Assembly (NCBI GenBank): GCA_030041215.1
Contig: JASHOH010000083.1
Coordinates: 1-34,862, forward strand
From: Candidatus Sulfotelmatobacter sp.
GTDB lineage: Bacteria > Acidobacteriota > Terriglobia > Terriglobales > Acidobacteriaceae
Direction: 5' to 3'
Length of the DNA stretch: 34,862 bases
Shown: in pieces, positions 8,715 to 16,838 of the stretch
Numbering within the stretch: the first letter of the stretch is position 1
Layout of the letters: each line of letters starts with the position of its first letter
Program-made: the position numbers and the translations under genes
Notes under the pieces: model-generated
Seen by the model: the letters and a program-made list of their open reading frames with translations, nothing else
What the model was told of the DNA's origin: nothing
The model's database searches: none

Positions 8715-9461
8715 ATGAAGCAAGCATATTTTCGATTCTATGCGGAGCTGGACGATTTGCTCTCGCCACCCAGAAAAGGCCAGAGTCTCCCGTACGCTTT
8801 TTTTGAAGCCCCATCAGTGAAGGATGTAATCGAGGCACTGGGCGTGCCGCACACCGAGGTTGATCTCATCCTGGTGAACAGCGAGCTCGGAGCTTTTTCC
8901 TACCAGCTGCGAGACGGAGACAGAATCAGCGTGTATCCAGTTTTTCGCCGGCTCAAGATTAGTCCGCTCACACATCTCCAGCCGCCATCGGAAGGCGAAA
9001 TGCGCTTCGTGCTTGATACGCATCTTGGCAAGCTGGCGGCCTATCTACGAATGTTGGGTTTCGACAGTTTGTATCGCAACGACTGCCAGGACGAGGAGCT
9101 TGCACAAATCTCCGCCAATCAGCATCGGATTCTGTTGAGCAGGGATCGCGGGTTGCTGAAGCGCAGCATGGTGACGCGCGGATATCTCGTATGCGCGGCA
9201 CATCCACGCGACCAGCTTATTGAAGTTGTGCGCCGTTTTGATCTGTCCGGCTCGATCGCCCCATTTTGGCGCTGTTTCCACTGCAACGCCCATCTGCGAC
9301 CGGTTGCGAAAGAGATAGTCAATGACCGCCTTCTCCCGCACACGAGGCAGCATTACGATGAATTTCACATTTGCCCGGAGTGCGAGCGTGTTTATTGGAA
9401 AGGATCGCACTATCAACGCATGAAAACGCTTATCGAGCGTATATTTCATGCAATGAACTAA
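8715..9461 (+). CDS. Mut7-C ubiquitin-fold / PIN-type RNase domain protein
   Basis: A 248-aa two-domain protein. Residues 1-80 form a ubiquitin-like beta-grasp of the Mut7-C-associated type (YFRFYAELDDLL, then LVNSELGAFSYQLRDGDRIS). Residues 96-245 form a Mut7-C RNase domain of the PIN superfamily with acidic residues D101 (FVLDTHLGKLA) and D144 (LLSRDRGLL), followed by a zinc ribbon with CFHC (187/190) and CPEC (220/223). The family is widespread in bacteria and predicted to cleave RNA, but its target is unknown. The ribosome binding site before the ATG at 8715 is weak. It stands alone and is convergent with the universal stress gene cluster. Confidence 0.88.
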   Translation: MKQAYFRFYAELDDLLSPPRKGQSLPYAFFEAPSVKDVIEALGVPHTEVDLILVNSELGAFSYQLRDGDRISVYPVFRRLKISPLTHLQPPSEGEMRFVLDTHLGKLAAYLRMLGFDSLYRNDCQDEELAQISANQHRILLSRDRGLLKRSMVTRGYLVCAAHPRDQLIEVVRRFDLSGSIAPFWRCFHCNAHLRPVAKEIVNDRLLPHTRQHYDEFHICPECERVYWKGSHYQRMKTLIERIFHAMN

Positions 9462-9811
9462 CTGGTGAGCTTCGGCCTTGAGCACCTAAGCAAAGGCCAT
9501 TTCCTCAAGGATGGCGGCCGAATCGCCGTCCAGCCGATGAATGTGTCCTGCCTTAGTGGAGAATCGCTTTCCGGGCGCTGCGTCGAGGCTTCATGGGTTT
9601 CACAGAAAGGACAAAAGGTGGTGTCTCGGGTGAATTTCTTGAAGGAAATCGCTGGGCCGGACCGTGTCAGTCTCGTCCACGATCACCCATCGTCCGTGAA
9701 GACATCTTTACGAGACTGGGACATTGTTCCCCTCAGTTGCAAGCTTGACTTGACTGCTTTTACCCGGCTTAGGCTCGCGAGCCGTCGGCTTCCTCAGCAG
9801 GGGAAGCTCAC
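9462..9811. other. convergent intergenic stretch, no gene assigned
   Basis: About 350 bases between two gene 3' ends. A plus-strand frame opens at 9465 but has no ribosome binding site and no family resemblance. No strong T-tailed terminator hairpin was seen on either strand. Confidence 0.35.
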
Positions 9812-10579
9812 TCATCGAGTATCTTTCGAGAAATCGAGATCTCCCCGCGCTACGAGCACCGGACAGTGGGCACGGCACACCACTTGAGCAGCAATTGGCG
9901 ACATCAAACACGGAGCTGCTCTCTCTGGAACTCCCCGAGCACTCATTACAATCAAGCTGGCATGCAGGTTGGCAGCAATCGTAACCAACCCCTCCACGCG
10001 ATCACCCTCTTGAACAGCAAATTCTGACTCCTGCGGCAGCCCCTCTACCGAGTCAAGCAACCTTTCTAGACTTTTTCGAAAAGCTACGATCCTGGAGTTT
10101 CCGAAGTGGAAAGGCCTCATTGTGGGTCCCTGGGAGACATGCACAAATCTGAGCTGCGCACCATAGTCCTGAGACAGAGCGAGTGCATACGGCAACCCGT
10201 CCAAAGAACTAACAGTGTAGTCAGTTATATAAACGATTTGCACAAACTCTCCCTTCGCCAGTTCCAACGGCGTGACCCGCGGTCCTATGATCAGCATGGG
10301 ACACGGCACGGTGCGAAGAATCTCCCCAACAGCCACGTCCAGGTCCGACTTGCGCTCATCCTGAGCTTTGGTTCCGATCACCACCAAGTCGGCTCGCCAC
10401 TTCCCTATGGTCTCGCAAATGGCTGCCGGAGAGGCCGTGCTGGTCAAGGACATTTTCGAGCCGTAGCGGCGTGCGAGACCAACCGCATAAGACAGGATCG
10501 CTTCCGAAGGCTCGGTAAAGACCGTTGCCAGCAATATGTTTTTGATCGAAAGACGGGTTTGCTCTTCGACAAAGGGCAT
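9812..10579 (-). CDS. two-domain universal stress protein, first domain internally deleted
   Basis: A 255-aa cytoplasmic protein with two UspA-type domains. The true start is the ATG at 10579: GGAGGTG sits five bases upstream, whereas the frame stays open by chance back into the next gene. Domain 1 begins IKNILLATVFTEPSEAILSY and ends ILRTVPCPMLIIGP but is only about 85 residues, roughly 45-50 short: the centre is missing at SLTSTASP, between the second strand and CETIGKWRADLVVIGT. Domain 2 (about 110-250) is full length but lacks the G-2X-G-9X-G(S/T) ATP-binding loop, reading SARGVPERAAPCLMSP. It is therefore probably a non-ATP-binding Usp. It is last in the minus-strand row beginning with the Crp/Fnr gene. 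Confidence 0.85.
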   Translation of the reverse strand: MPFVEEQTRLSIKNILLATVFTEPSEAILSYAVGLARRYGSKMSLTSTASPAAICETIGKWRADLVVIGTKAQDERKSDLDVAVGEILRTVPCPMLIIGPRVTPLELAKGEFVQIVYITDYTVSSLDGLPYALALSQDYGAQLRFVHVSQGPTMRPFHFGNSRIVAFRKSLERLLDSVEGLPQESEFAVQEGDRVEGLVTIAANLHASLIVMSARGVPERAAPCLMSPIAAQVVCRAHCPVLVARGDLDFSKDTR

Positions 10580-10736
10580 GATCCACCTCCGTAGCCGACA
10601 ACACTCGGCCTGATAGGTCTGTCCGACAATGCTGACCAAGGTTGGACTCTGGTTCTCCACTTGGGGTTCGGACGTTGTGCCGAACCCCGTGAGGAACAGT
10701 GGCTGTTCCTGGTGTGTGTGATTCCGTTCTACGGTC

Positions 10737-11132
10737 CTATGCGGCTTCCCGGAGCCGCGGCTGCTCCGATGGTTCTTCGAGCCTTTTCGACGGCTCTTCG
10801 AGCTGCTGGATGGTCCCCAGCAACCAGCTTTCGAGTTTCTGCTCGATTTCCTCATTTGTTCCTGTCCGGTACAGGCTGTCCACGGTCTCGCCCATCTCAT
10901 TCAAAGGAATGTGACGACATGGGATGGCTTCGTAGCGGCATTTTGTCGGAACAAAGTTCATCAGCACACAATCGGCATCGGGGCAGGCAGAGCACCGCTC
11001 TTTGGGGCACGTTGGCGAGTCTTCGAAGACCAGCGGAGCTCTCCATACCAGCGGTGCGCGGTAGCCGCCCTTCTGCACAAACTTCAGCTCATTCTTGAGA
11101 ACCTGGAGTGTGTTCTCGTTTGCCCTTTTCAT
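10737..11132 (-). CDS. conserved-looking Cys-rich small protein, unknown function
   Basis: A 131-aa protein starting MKRANENTLQVLKNELKFVQ. The centre has a run of cysteines, CPKERCSACPDADC then KCRYEAIPC, which may bind zinc or an Fe-S cluster. The C-terminus is a Glu/Leu-rich helix. AGAGG lies five bases before the ATG at 11132; a GTG two codons upstream is a weaker alternative. It has no signal peptide or membrane helix. It lies between another small Cys protein and the universal stress gene, all on the minus strand, and may belong with them in a stress or redox response. Function not known. Confidence 0.65.
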   Translation of the reverse strand: MKRANENTLQVLKNELKFVQKGGYRAPLVWRAPLVFEDSPTCPKERCSACPDADCVLMNFVPTKCRYEAIPCRHIPLNEMGETVDSLYRTGTNEEIEQKLESWLLGTIQQLEEPSKRLEEPSEQPRLREAA

Positions 11133-11176
11133 ACGCACCTCTTCGAGCGTAAGAGTTCGCCCTCGGGACCAACCGT

Positions 11177-11464
11177 TTAGGCAGCCATCCCTGTGCGATC
11201 TTCCTTCACGAAAATGTTCTGTGGCACTCCTTGCTTGCGGACCTCGATCACTCCGTGATCTCTATCAGGTTGCAACGTCATGGCAGAACAACATGAGGAG
11301 CACAACCAGAAGTATTGGGGAGTGTGCGATCTGTCCACATCGTCCAGATCAGCTGGCGGCCCCCTCATCGGCGCGTCGGGCATCGGCTCGAACACGAATA
11401 ACTTGCCTTCATGAAGATAAGGGAATTTAGCGACACAGGCTGGATTGGCGCATTTGGCGAGCAT
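11177..11464 (-). CDS. small zinc-ribbon-like protein, unknown function
   Basis: A 95-aa protein with two cysteine groups: CANPAC near the N-terminus (MLAKCANPACVAKF) and CSSCC after FWL in the middle. This spacing suggests a split zinc ribbon. The ATG at 11464 is preceded by GGAGG with a five-base gap, which decides it over the longer frame reaching 11521. A perfect palindrome and a Crp-type site lie upstream. It ends 45 bases before the next Cys-rich gene, so they are likely co-transcribed. No catalytic residues are apparent; a role as an RNA- or protein-binding regulator is possible but not shown. Confidence 0.7.
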   Translation of the reverse strand: MLAKCANPACVAKFPYLHEGKLFVFEPMPDAPMRGPPADLDDVDRSHTPQYFWLCSSCCSAMTLQPDRDHGVIEVRKQGVPQNIFVKEDRTGMAA

Positions 11465-11507
11465 GGAGTCCTCCGCACTCTTAATGTCACTAAGGTGGAA
11501 GGTTGCG

Positions 11508-11524
11508 CCCGTGACGGTCACGGG
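11508..11524. promoter_or_regulatory. 17-bp perfect palindrome upstream of the zinc-ribbon gene
   Basis: CCCGTGAC and GTCACGGG flank a single G, 44-60 bases before the ATG of the small zinc-ribbon gene. The position and perfect symmetry fit an operator for a dimeric repressor. The regulator is unknown. It could instead form a tight mRNA hairpin in the leader. Confidence 0.4.
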
Positions 11525-11632
11525 TATCCACTTGTCTATGGTCTATTCCTCGGGGGATGCCGGCGAGTAGCACTCTCGGAAATCGTTGCTTAAATCGTTG
11601 TTTGCTTTTTACTCCTCGTGCAGCGAAATTTC

Positions 11633-11648
11633 AGTGACCCAGATCACA
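11633..11648. promoter_or_regulatory. Crp-type binding site candidate
   Basis: AGTGA-CCCAGA-TCACA matches the Crp consensus TGTGA-N6-TCACA at nine of ten fixed positions. It lies in the 400-base gap between nadB and the zinc-ribbon gene, about 170 bases before the latter's start. A Crp/Fnr-family regulator is encoded at 14558-15280, but its recognition helix is closer to the Fnr type, so the pairing is uncertain. The rest of this gap (11465-11866) holds no gene that I can support. Confidence 0.35.
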
Positions 11649-11866
11649 AACTCGCTGAACGTGCGTTTGCACCAGTATTGAGGCGGGAGTCTGAACTGAG
11701 ATCGGCTTAGGATTGTCGGCACTGCGGTTTCCGCATCGGATCCGTCCGCACTTGCCAGGGCGGTATTGGCACACTGGCGTTGTGACAGTGTGGCAGTCGG
11801 CACAGATGCCCCATATTGGAGCTGCGCGTGATCCTCGCGACGCTTGGAGGTAGCTACGAGTGGGGG

Positions 11867-13435
11867 TTAGTCGACGCGATAGTGGCAGCCACGGCTTTCT
11901 CTCGCTTGCCGTGCGGATTCGAGAATGAGCAGCGAAGTCAGAATTCCATTTCGCAAGCCGACCACCAAATCGTTCATCTCACACTTTTCATAGAAGCCGG
12001 TGATTTCCAAGTCGAGCTCCTTCAGGATACGGAACGCGCGATTCAACCGCCTTTCACTACGGATCAAGCCTACATAGTTCCACATCGTGTGGCGGATAAT
12101 GAGCCAGTCCTGCGCGATGAGCGCCGGATCGACCGGTTCGCGTTCGTAACGCCAGTCTGAGATTTTCGGAAAGTAGAATTCACGGCCTGACTCGATTTGC
12201 TCACAAGCCTGCTGCCCGGCGCGGGTTCCCCAGACCAGGCATTCGAGCAAGGAAGTGCTGGCTAGGCGATTGGCACCATGGAGGCCGGTGCAAGCCACCT
12301 CGCCAGCCGCCCACAGCCGATCGACGGTCGTGCGGCCCCATTCATCAGTGGCAATTCCTCCGCAACTGTAATGTGCTGCCGGAACAACCGGAATTGGGTC
12401 GCGCGTGATGTCAACACCCCGATCAAGACAGAGCGCGTAGACTCCGGGAAAGCGCTCGCGCAACCAATCTGCCGCCTTGTGGGCTATATCGAGATACATG
12501 CACGGCTCGCCCGTTTCCAGCATCGTCTGGTAAATAGCTCGGGCAGCTACGTCACGGGGAGCCATCGATCCCGCCGGGTGATATCGCTGCATGAACTCCT
12601 TGCCGTGCCGGTCGACAACTCTCCCGCCCTCACCACGAACCGTTTCCGAGATCAGAAAGCGACCATCAGGAGCCAGCAGCGCTGTCGGGTGGAACTGGAT
12701 GAAATGGAGGTTGATGCAACGAGCACCTGCGCGATGGGCCAACGCGATTCCGTCGCCCCGTGCGGCCGGAGGGTTCGTTGTATGAAGAAAAACACCGCCT
12801 AGCCCGCCGGTTGCGAGAATGGTCTCCTTCGCCAGAATCGGAAAGATCTGGGCGTTGCTCTGATTGAGCACGTAGGCTCCAACACAGGCAATCGGACGAT
12901 AGACGTCTGTCGGATCGAGCGAGTGGTGTGACGTGGTGAGCAGATCTACCGCAGTCATGCCCGAAAGAACTTCCACCTTCGGATGCGCGCACACCCGCTT
13001 AACGAAAGTCTTCTCGATGGCAGAGCCTGTCTGATCTTTGTAATGCACAATCCGGGGGATGGAATGTCCCGCCTCGCAGGTGAGATCTAACTCCCCTGGG
13101 TTTTCATGAGAGCGATCGAAAGGAACGCCAAGCTCGTCAATCAGGATGTCCTTGACCAGGCGGGGTCCCTCTTCGGCCAATAGAGTGGCTGCTTGCCGCG
13201 AGCTCAACCCGGCACCGGCTGCAAGAATGTCATTCACGAGTTTTTCAGAAGACTCGTCGCGGCCCCGGTAGATGATGCCGCCCTGAGCCAGGTTCGTGTT
13301 GGTATCGTGAATGTCTTTGGCGCGAGTTAGCAGCGTAACGGTACAACCGCGCCCCGCAGCTCGCCATGCTGCGGAAAGCCCGGCTAGCCCACTGCCGATC
13401 ACGAGCACATCTGTGCGAAGTGCGCTTGTATTCAC
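11867..13435 (-). CDS. nadB: L-aspartate oxidase
   Basis: A 522-aa cytoplasmic FAD enzyme that oxidises L-aspartate to iminoaspartate, the first step of de novo NAD synthesis. The N-terminal dinucleotide fold is VIGSGLAGLSAAW (12-24). The succinate dehydrogenase/fumarate reductase-like signatures follow: NLAQGGI, FIQFHPTAL, SETVRGEGG and PAAHYSCGGI; HGANRLASTSLLECLVWG is typical of NadB. The C-terminal helical domain is complete and the length is normal. It starts at GTG 13435 with a weak AAGG upstream. It lies 159 bases downstream of nadA in the same direction. Iminoaspartate is unstable and passes to NadA, so adjacency fits. Electron acceptors can be oxygen or fumarate, as known for the family. 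Confidence 0.95.
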   Translation of the reverse strand: MNTSALRTDVLVIGSGLAGLSAAWRAAGRGCTVTLLTRAKDIHDTNTNLAQGGIIYRGRDESSEKLVNDILAAGAGLSSRQAATLLAEEGPRLVKDILIDELGVPFDRSHENPGELDLTCEAGHSIPRIVHYKDQTGSAIEKTFVKRVCAHPKVEVLSGMTAVDLLTTSHHSLDPTDVYRPIACVGAYVLNQSNAQIFPILAKETILATGGLGGVFLHTTNPPAARGDGIALAHRAGARCINLHFIQFHPTALLAPDGRFLISETVRGEGGRVVDRHGKEFMQRYHPAGSMAPRDVAARAIYQTMLETGEPCMYLDIAHKAADWLRERFPGVYALCLDRGVDITRDPIPVVPAAHYSCGGIATDEWGRTTVDRLWAAGEVACTGLHGANRLASTSLLECLVWGTRAGQQACEQIESGREFYFPKISDWRYEREPVDPALIAQDWLIIRHTMWNYVGLIRSERRLNRAFRILKELDLEITGFYEKCEMNDLVVGLRNGILTSLLILESARQARESRGCHYRVD

Positions 13436-13594
13436 AAAAGCTTACCTTCGAGATCAGATCAACAAACCGGGCAGACGCGCCAGCGCGCAGTCCCAATGCG
13501 CTCGACGTAGCCTGGGGACACTATTTACGATTTCTCCCAAAATTCAGGTTGCGGTCGCATTATCGCCACCTGCAATTGGTGTATACAGCACCTC

Positions 13595-14524
13595 TTAACT
13601 CATCTGGAGCATTCGTTTGATAGGGTGTAGAGCCTTCAGGCGCAATTCCTCATTGATGGTGATCTCCGGGGTGCGGTCTCTCATGCATAGGTACAACTTC
13701 TCCATGGTATTCCGTTTCATGTGCGGACACTCGCTGCACGAGCAGCCGCCTTCGCCGGGCGCCACGATAAATGCCTTACCGGGACATGCTTTCTCCATCT
13801 GGTGGAGAAGACCACTTTCGGTGGCAACAATAAACTCTGTTGCCGGACTGTTCTCCGCATACTTGAGAATGCCGGTGGTTGAACCGACGTAATCCGCATG
13901 AAGCAAAATGGCTTCGGCACACTCCGGGTGAGCTAACACAATTGCAGTAGGATGCCGCTCCTTCAGCTTGACCAAGTTTCGTTCGGAAAATTGCTCGTGG
14001 ACGATGCAACTGCCGGGCCAGAGCTTCATATCACGCCCGGTTTTCTTGATCAGATATCGGCCGAGGTGCTGGTCGGGAGCGAAAATGATCGGCTGCTCGG
14101 CCGGTATCTGCCGGATGATATGTTCGGCGTTGCTTGACGTGCAGATCACATCGCTAAGGGCTTTTACTTCAGCACTGCAGTTGATATAGCTGACAACAAT
14201 GTGATCCGGGTGTCGCTCGCAAAATAGACGGAACAGCTCCGCCGGACAGCCGTCTGCCAGTGAGCAACCTGCTGCCATGTCCGGTAGCAAAACGAGCTTC
14301 TGCGGATTGAGAATCTTCGCAGTCTCGGCCATGAAGAGGACGCCGCAGAAAACAATCACCTCCGCCGAAACGGCTGCTGCCTTTTGGGAGAGCTGCAGAC
14401 TATCGCCAACAAAATCCGCCACATCCTGTATCTCTGAGTCTTGGTAGTAATGCCCCAGGATCACGGCATTCATCCGGTGCTTCAGTCGGTTGATTTCCTG
14501 CTCGAGGTTGCTCACGCTAACCAT
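13595..14524 (-). CDS. nadA: quinolinate synthase (4Fe-4S)
   Basis: A 309-aa enzyme that condenses iminoaspartate with dihydroxyacetone phosphate to quinolinate. The three-fold pseudo-symmetric family pattern is complete: [23 protein letters not shown]-type N-terminus, first cluster cysteine C87 in [11 protein letters not shown], second in WPGSCIVHE, and third within [11 protein letters not shown]. The oxygen-sensitive [4Fe-4S] cluster is held by three cysteines in this family, leaving one iron open to substrate. The ATG at 14524 has GGAG five bases upstream. It follows the Crp/Fnr gene by 33 bases, consistent with one operon. The length is normal for the short type. Confidence 0.95.
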   Translation of the reverse strand: MVSVSNLEQEINRLKHRMNAVILGHYYQDSEIQDVADFVGDSLQLSQKAAAVSAEVIVFCGVLFMAETAKILNPQKLVLLPDMAAGCSLADGCPAELFRLFCERHPDHIVVSYINCSAEVKALSDVICTSSNAEHIIRQIPAEQPIIFAPDQHLGRYLIKKTGRDMKLWPGSCIVHEQFSERNLVKLKERHPTAIVLAHPECAEAILLHADYVGSTTGILKYAENSPATEFIVATESGLLHQMEKACPGKAFIVAPGEGGCSCSECPHMKRNTMEKLYLCMRDRTPEITINEELRLKALHPIKRMLQMS

Positions 14525-14557
14525 GACGTCTCCGGTTTGTGTTCAGCCAACAGAACC

Positions 14558-15280
14558 TCAGCTATCCCATCGCGGCGCGATCTTTTCCAGGGCAATCCGA
14601 TTGCGGATCACGAGAATTTTCCCTTTAAGCTGCAGCAAACGCTTCTCCTCGAATTTGGCAAACAGGCGGCTGACTGTCTCTCGGGTAGTGTCAAGGATCT
14701 CCGCAATTTCCTCGTGGTGCAGTGTCCGCTTGACCTCCGCAACTCGGCTGTACGGCGCGGTCTTGTTCCACCAGGAAAGCAGAAGTTTGGCGAACTTTTC
14801 CGACGGCGAACGGGTGAGACCAAGCAAGCGGATCTCCTCGTAGGCTGTGTAGTAGTCGCGGCTCAACTCCTCCACCATGCGCAAAGCAACTTCCTCGTGG
14901 TCTTTTCGGAATTGCAGCAAGGAATCGCGGGGAATGAAATTGGCCTGTCCCGATACCATCATTTCAGCGGTAACTTCGTACGGACGGTTAGCAATGACCG
15001 CATTGAGCCTGAGAACGTTCCCTGGCTCAGAAATTTTCGTGATGATGATTTTGCCCGCGAAAGAAGAGGCGGAAAGCTGGGCCTGTCCGGCGCAGAGCAC
15101 AAAAACTCCACGCGACTGCTGCCCCTCCATGAAGATCATGGAAAATTTCGGGTAAGGCGCCGTCGCTTTAATTTCGTTGAGGCGTTCAAGGGCGTGGACA
15201 GAAAAATTACAGAAGAATTGTTCCTTCCTCACCGGGCACTCAACGCAGTTCCCAACCAGATGTACACCAAAGGTGCGCAT
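14558..15280 (-). CDS. Crp/Fnr-family transcription regulator with N-terminal Cys cluster
   Basis: A 240-aa regulator with a cyclic-nucleotide-fold sensor (about 25-140), dimer helix and winged helix-turn-helix (about 188-225). The recognition helix TTRETVSRLF has E201, S204 and R205, the Fnr-like set. The N-terminus carries C12, C15 and C24 (CVECPVRKEQFFC) with a further C63, resembling the four cysteines that hold the oxygen-sensing [4Fe-4S] cluster in Fnr, although spacing differs. It is thus probably an oxygen or redox sensor. GAAGG is six bases before the ATG at 15280. It is the first gene of the nadA-nadB row and may control it; I saw no clear TTGAT-N4-ATCAA site in front of its own gene. 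Confidence 0.88.
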   Translation of the reverse strand: MRTFGVHLVGNCVECPVRKEQFFCNFSVHALERLNEIKATAPYPKFSMIFMEGQQSRGVFVLCAGQAQLSASSFAGKIIITKISEPGNVLRLNAVIANRPYEVTAEMMVSGQANFIPRDSLLQFRKDHEEVALRMVEELSRDYYTAYEEIRLLGLTRSPSEKFAKLLLSWWNKTAPYSRVAEVKRTLHHEEIAEILDTTRETVSRLFAKFEEKRLLQLKGKILVIRNRIALEKIAPRWDS

Positions 15281-15452
15281 AAAGCACCTTCTCCGCTAAT
15301 CCTAACACCGCAACTAAGGCGGTGTGTGCGACCGCGTTCGCCAGGATCCAAGAACTTTTCGGGGATGTCATCGTTCAGTACGGCAGCGAAACGAGCCGAC
15401 TGGTTTCTTGCTCCTGGGGTCGTCTGGGCCTATCATCGGGAAGAGAGTTCGC

Positions 15453-15788
15453 TTGGCTGCAACAGCGTACCGGAAATCGAGTATTTTCTTCTTGGACGAC
15501 GAGTTCGAGCGGCCGTTTGACAATATCGAGAGTGCCCGGGAATACCTCGCGCTTCTGTCTCGGGAATTGGATACGGCGAAGCAGGATACCCTGGCCGACA
15601 TTGCGAGAGAGGCCGATTCTCAGATGCCGCGCCGCCGTGAGGCCCTTCGGATAGTTCTTTATACGCTCGAAAAACTCGAACAGCACATCAAAGTCAGTCG
15701 TCGTTTGCTCAACGATTTGCGCACGCTTCGGCGTCTCCTCCTGGACGAAAGAAGCGAGCCCGTAATTGCCAAAGATTCAAAGCTCTAG
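15453..15788 (+). CDS. helical hypothetical protein
   Basis: A 111-aa product from a TTG at 15453 (AAGAGAG at 15441-15447 upstream). The frame is open back to an ATG at 15324, but that part is Arg/Pro-rich and not protein-like. The body contains DDEFERPFDNIESAREYLAL and a long amphipathic helix to the C-terminus (LEQHIKVSRRLLNDLRTLRR), suggesting a coiled-coil or adaptor protein. It is divergent from the Crp/Fnr gene and shares the intergenic region with it. No family recognised. The start is uncertain. Confidence 0.5.
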   Translation: MAATAYRKSSIFFLDDEFERPFDNIESAREYLALLSRELDTAKQDTLADIAREADSQMPRRREALRIVLYTLEKLEQHIKVSRRLLNDLRTLRRLLLDERSEPVIAKDSKL

Positions 15789-15914
15789 TCCTTCGTTCCA
15801 GGGGAAGAGTGAATCCAGAACAATCGGGAGTTGACAGACTCTTGCCGTCCCGTCGCGCAGTGCGCGAGGCCCCCTGCGCGAGGCATGAACGCTCAGCGCC
15901 ACGAACACGGCCTC

Positions 15915-16026
15915 CACTCCTCACCGTCATTACCGGGCAAGCGGCGCTGTGCACGACTTCATAGGCTGTTACCCACAGCGTGTGGGATGCTGGACCGACA
16001 TGAGCGCTACGGTGCCACATCTGCAC
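15915..16026 (-). pseudogene. C-terminal remnant of a universal stress protein
   Basis: In one minus-strand frame the sequence reads SHTLWVTAYEVVHSAACPVM followed by TVRSG, which matches the last helix and strand of UspA domains (compare the intact copy's SPIAAQVVCRAHCPVLVARG at 9.8 kb). Upstream residues of the domain are missing or scrambled and the normal stop has been lost. No start codon or ribosome binding site fits. It therefore looks like the debris of a second Usp gene. The remainder of 15789-16128 holds nothing else recognisable apart from the toxin-antitoxin promoter. Confidence 0.45.
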
Positions 16027-16075
16027 GGCTCGTTTTGCGATAGTGAGTTTTGGTGTCGCGTCGCCGAATGCATGG

Positions 16076-16104
16076 TTGACATCTGCTCTCCCGAACTATA
16101 CAGT
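16076..16104 (+). promoter_or_regulatory. sigma-70-type promoter of the antitoxin/toxin pair
   Basis: A perfect TTGACA at 16076-16081 is followed after 17 bases by TACAGT (16099-16104), 25 bases before the antitoxin ATG. An overlapping TATACA at 16097-16102 has a 15-base spacing. The AT-rich overlap ACTATACAGTTTACT may double as the autoregulatory operator usual for such pairs. Confidence 0.5.
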
Positions 16105-16128
16105 TTACTCAATCGAAATGGAGAGTTT

Positions 16129-16407
16129 ATGAACGATGGGATTGTTGTCACCGCCCTGGACGCGCGAACAAATTTCGGCAAGCTCCTTCGCCGGGTCGAG
16201 GATGAGGGCCGATCGCTGGTCATCGAGAAGCGCGGCAGCCCGCGCGCAGTACTGCTCAGCATTAGGGACTATGTGCGCCTCGCGGTTCCCGAACCTGAGG
16301 TCCTTCGCATCATCGGGCAGGAGTCCAAACGGAAGGGCACGCACCGGTTGAGCGCCAGGCAGATCGACCAGATCGTCAAAGCTGCTCGAAGCTCCGAGCG
16401 CCAATGA
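16129..16407 (+). CDS. Phd/YefM-type antitoxin
   Basis: A 92-aa DNA-binding antitoxin. The N-terminal Phd/YefM fold reads MNDGIVVTALDARTNFGKLL, RRVEDEGRSLVIEKRGSPRA and VLLSIRDYVRL; the C-terminal tail, basic with short helices, would wrap the toxin. The ATG at 16129 is preceded closely by GGAGAG and a strong promoter; the open frame further upstream is chance. The stop overlaps the toxin start by four bases (ATGA at 16404-16407), typical of coupled toxin-antitoxin pairs. Expected to neutralise the PIN toxin and repress the shared promoter. Confidence 0.85.
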   Translation: MNDGIVVTALDARTNFGKLLRRVEDEGRSLVIEKRGSPRAVLLSIRDYVRLAVPEPEVLRIIGQESKRKGTHRLSARQIDQIVKAARSSERQ

Positions 16408-16826
16408 TTCCGCTCCGGCTTGTCATTGACACAAATGTAGTCGTGTCCGCCGCGCTCAAATCGGAGGGACTGCAGCGGACGGTGGTCTTGCTGGCGATGA
16501 GCAAACCGGCTCGCTGGTATGTCTCCGATGCGATCCTATCGGAATACGCAATGGTCCTGGCCCGTCCTGAGTTCAAGATTCGCAGGAGTTTACGACAACA
16601 ATTGTTGCAGTTGATCAAGAATCGTGCTCACATTGTCACACCTTCGCGTTTGGCTCAAGTCACTTCTGACCCGGCAGACAATAGGTTCCTTGAATGCGCT
16701 GACGCCGCTCGTGCAGACTATCTGGTGACGGGCAACCAACGCCATTTCCCCAGGTTCTGGAAGAACACCAAAATCATCACTTCTCGCGAATTCCTTAGTG
16801 TCGTAGCTCCCCATCTCATCGGCTGA
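16404..16826 (+). CDS. PIN-domain toxin, VapC-like RNase
   Basis: A 140-aa PIN-domain endoribonuclease of the putative toxin family that pairs with Phd-type antitoxins. Acidic metal-binding residues are in the expected places: D9 in LVIDTNV, E47 in LSEYAMVL, D92 in PADNRFLECA and D105 in ADYLVTGN. All are intact, so the toxin should be active when unpaired. PIN toxins commonly cut tRNA or rRNA; this target is unknown. It is translationally coupled to the antitoxin through the ATGA overlap. A strong hairpin follows 13 bases after its stop. Confidence 0.85.
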   Translation: MIPLRLVIDTNVVVSAALKSEGLQRTVVLLAMSKPARWYVSDAILSEYAMVLARPEFKIRRSLRQQLLQLIKNRAHIVTPSRLAQVTSDPADNRFLECADAARADYLVTGNQRHFPRFWKNTKIITSREFLSVVAPHLIG

Positions 16827-16838
16827 ATGGCCATTGTT

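Noticed and set aside
9465-9887. 140-codon plus-strand open frame after the Mut7-C gene
   Set aside because: No ribosome binding site, no family resemblance, and its end overlaps the well-supported universal stress gene on the other strand.
10580-10900. N-terminal extension of the universal stress protein to 362 aa
   Set aside because: The added part is Arg/Ser-rich, overlaps the next gene, and the internal ATG at 10579 has a near-perfect ribosome binding site.
14441-15520. 359-codon plus-strand open frame
   Set aside because: It is the antisense of the Crp/Fnr gene and the start of nadA; the minus-strand products are clear family members.
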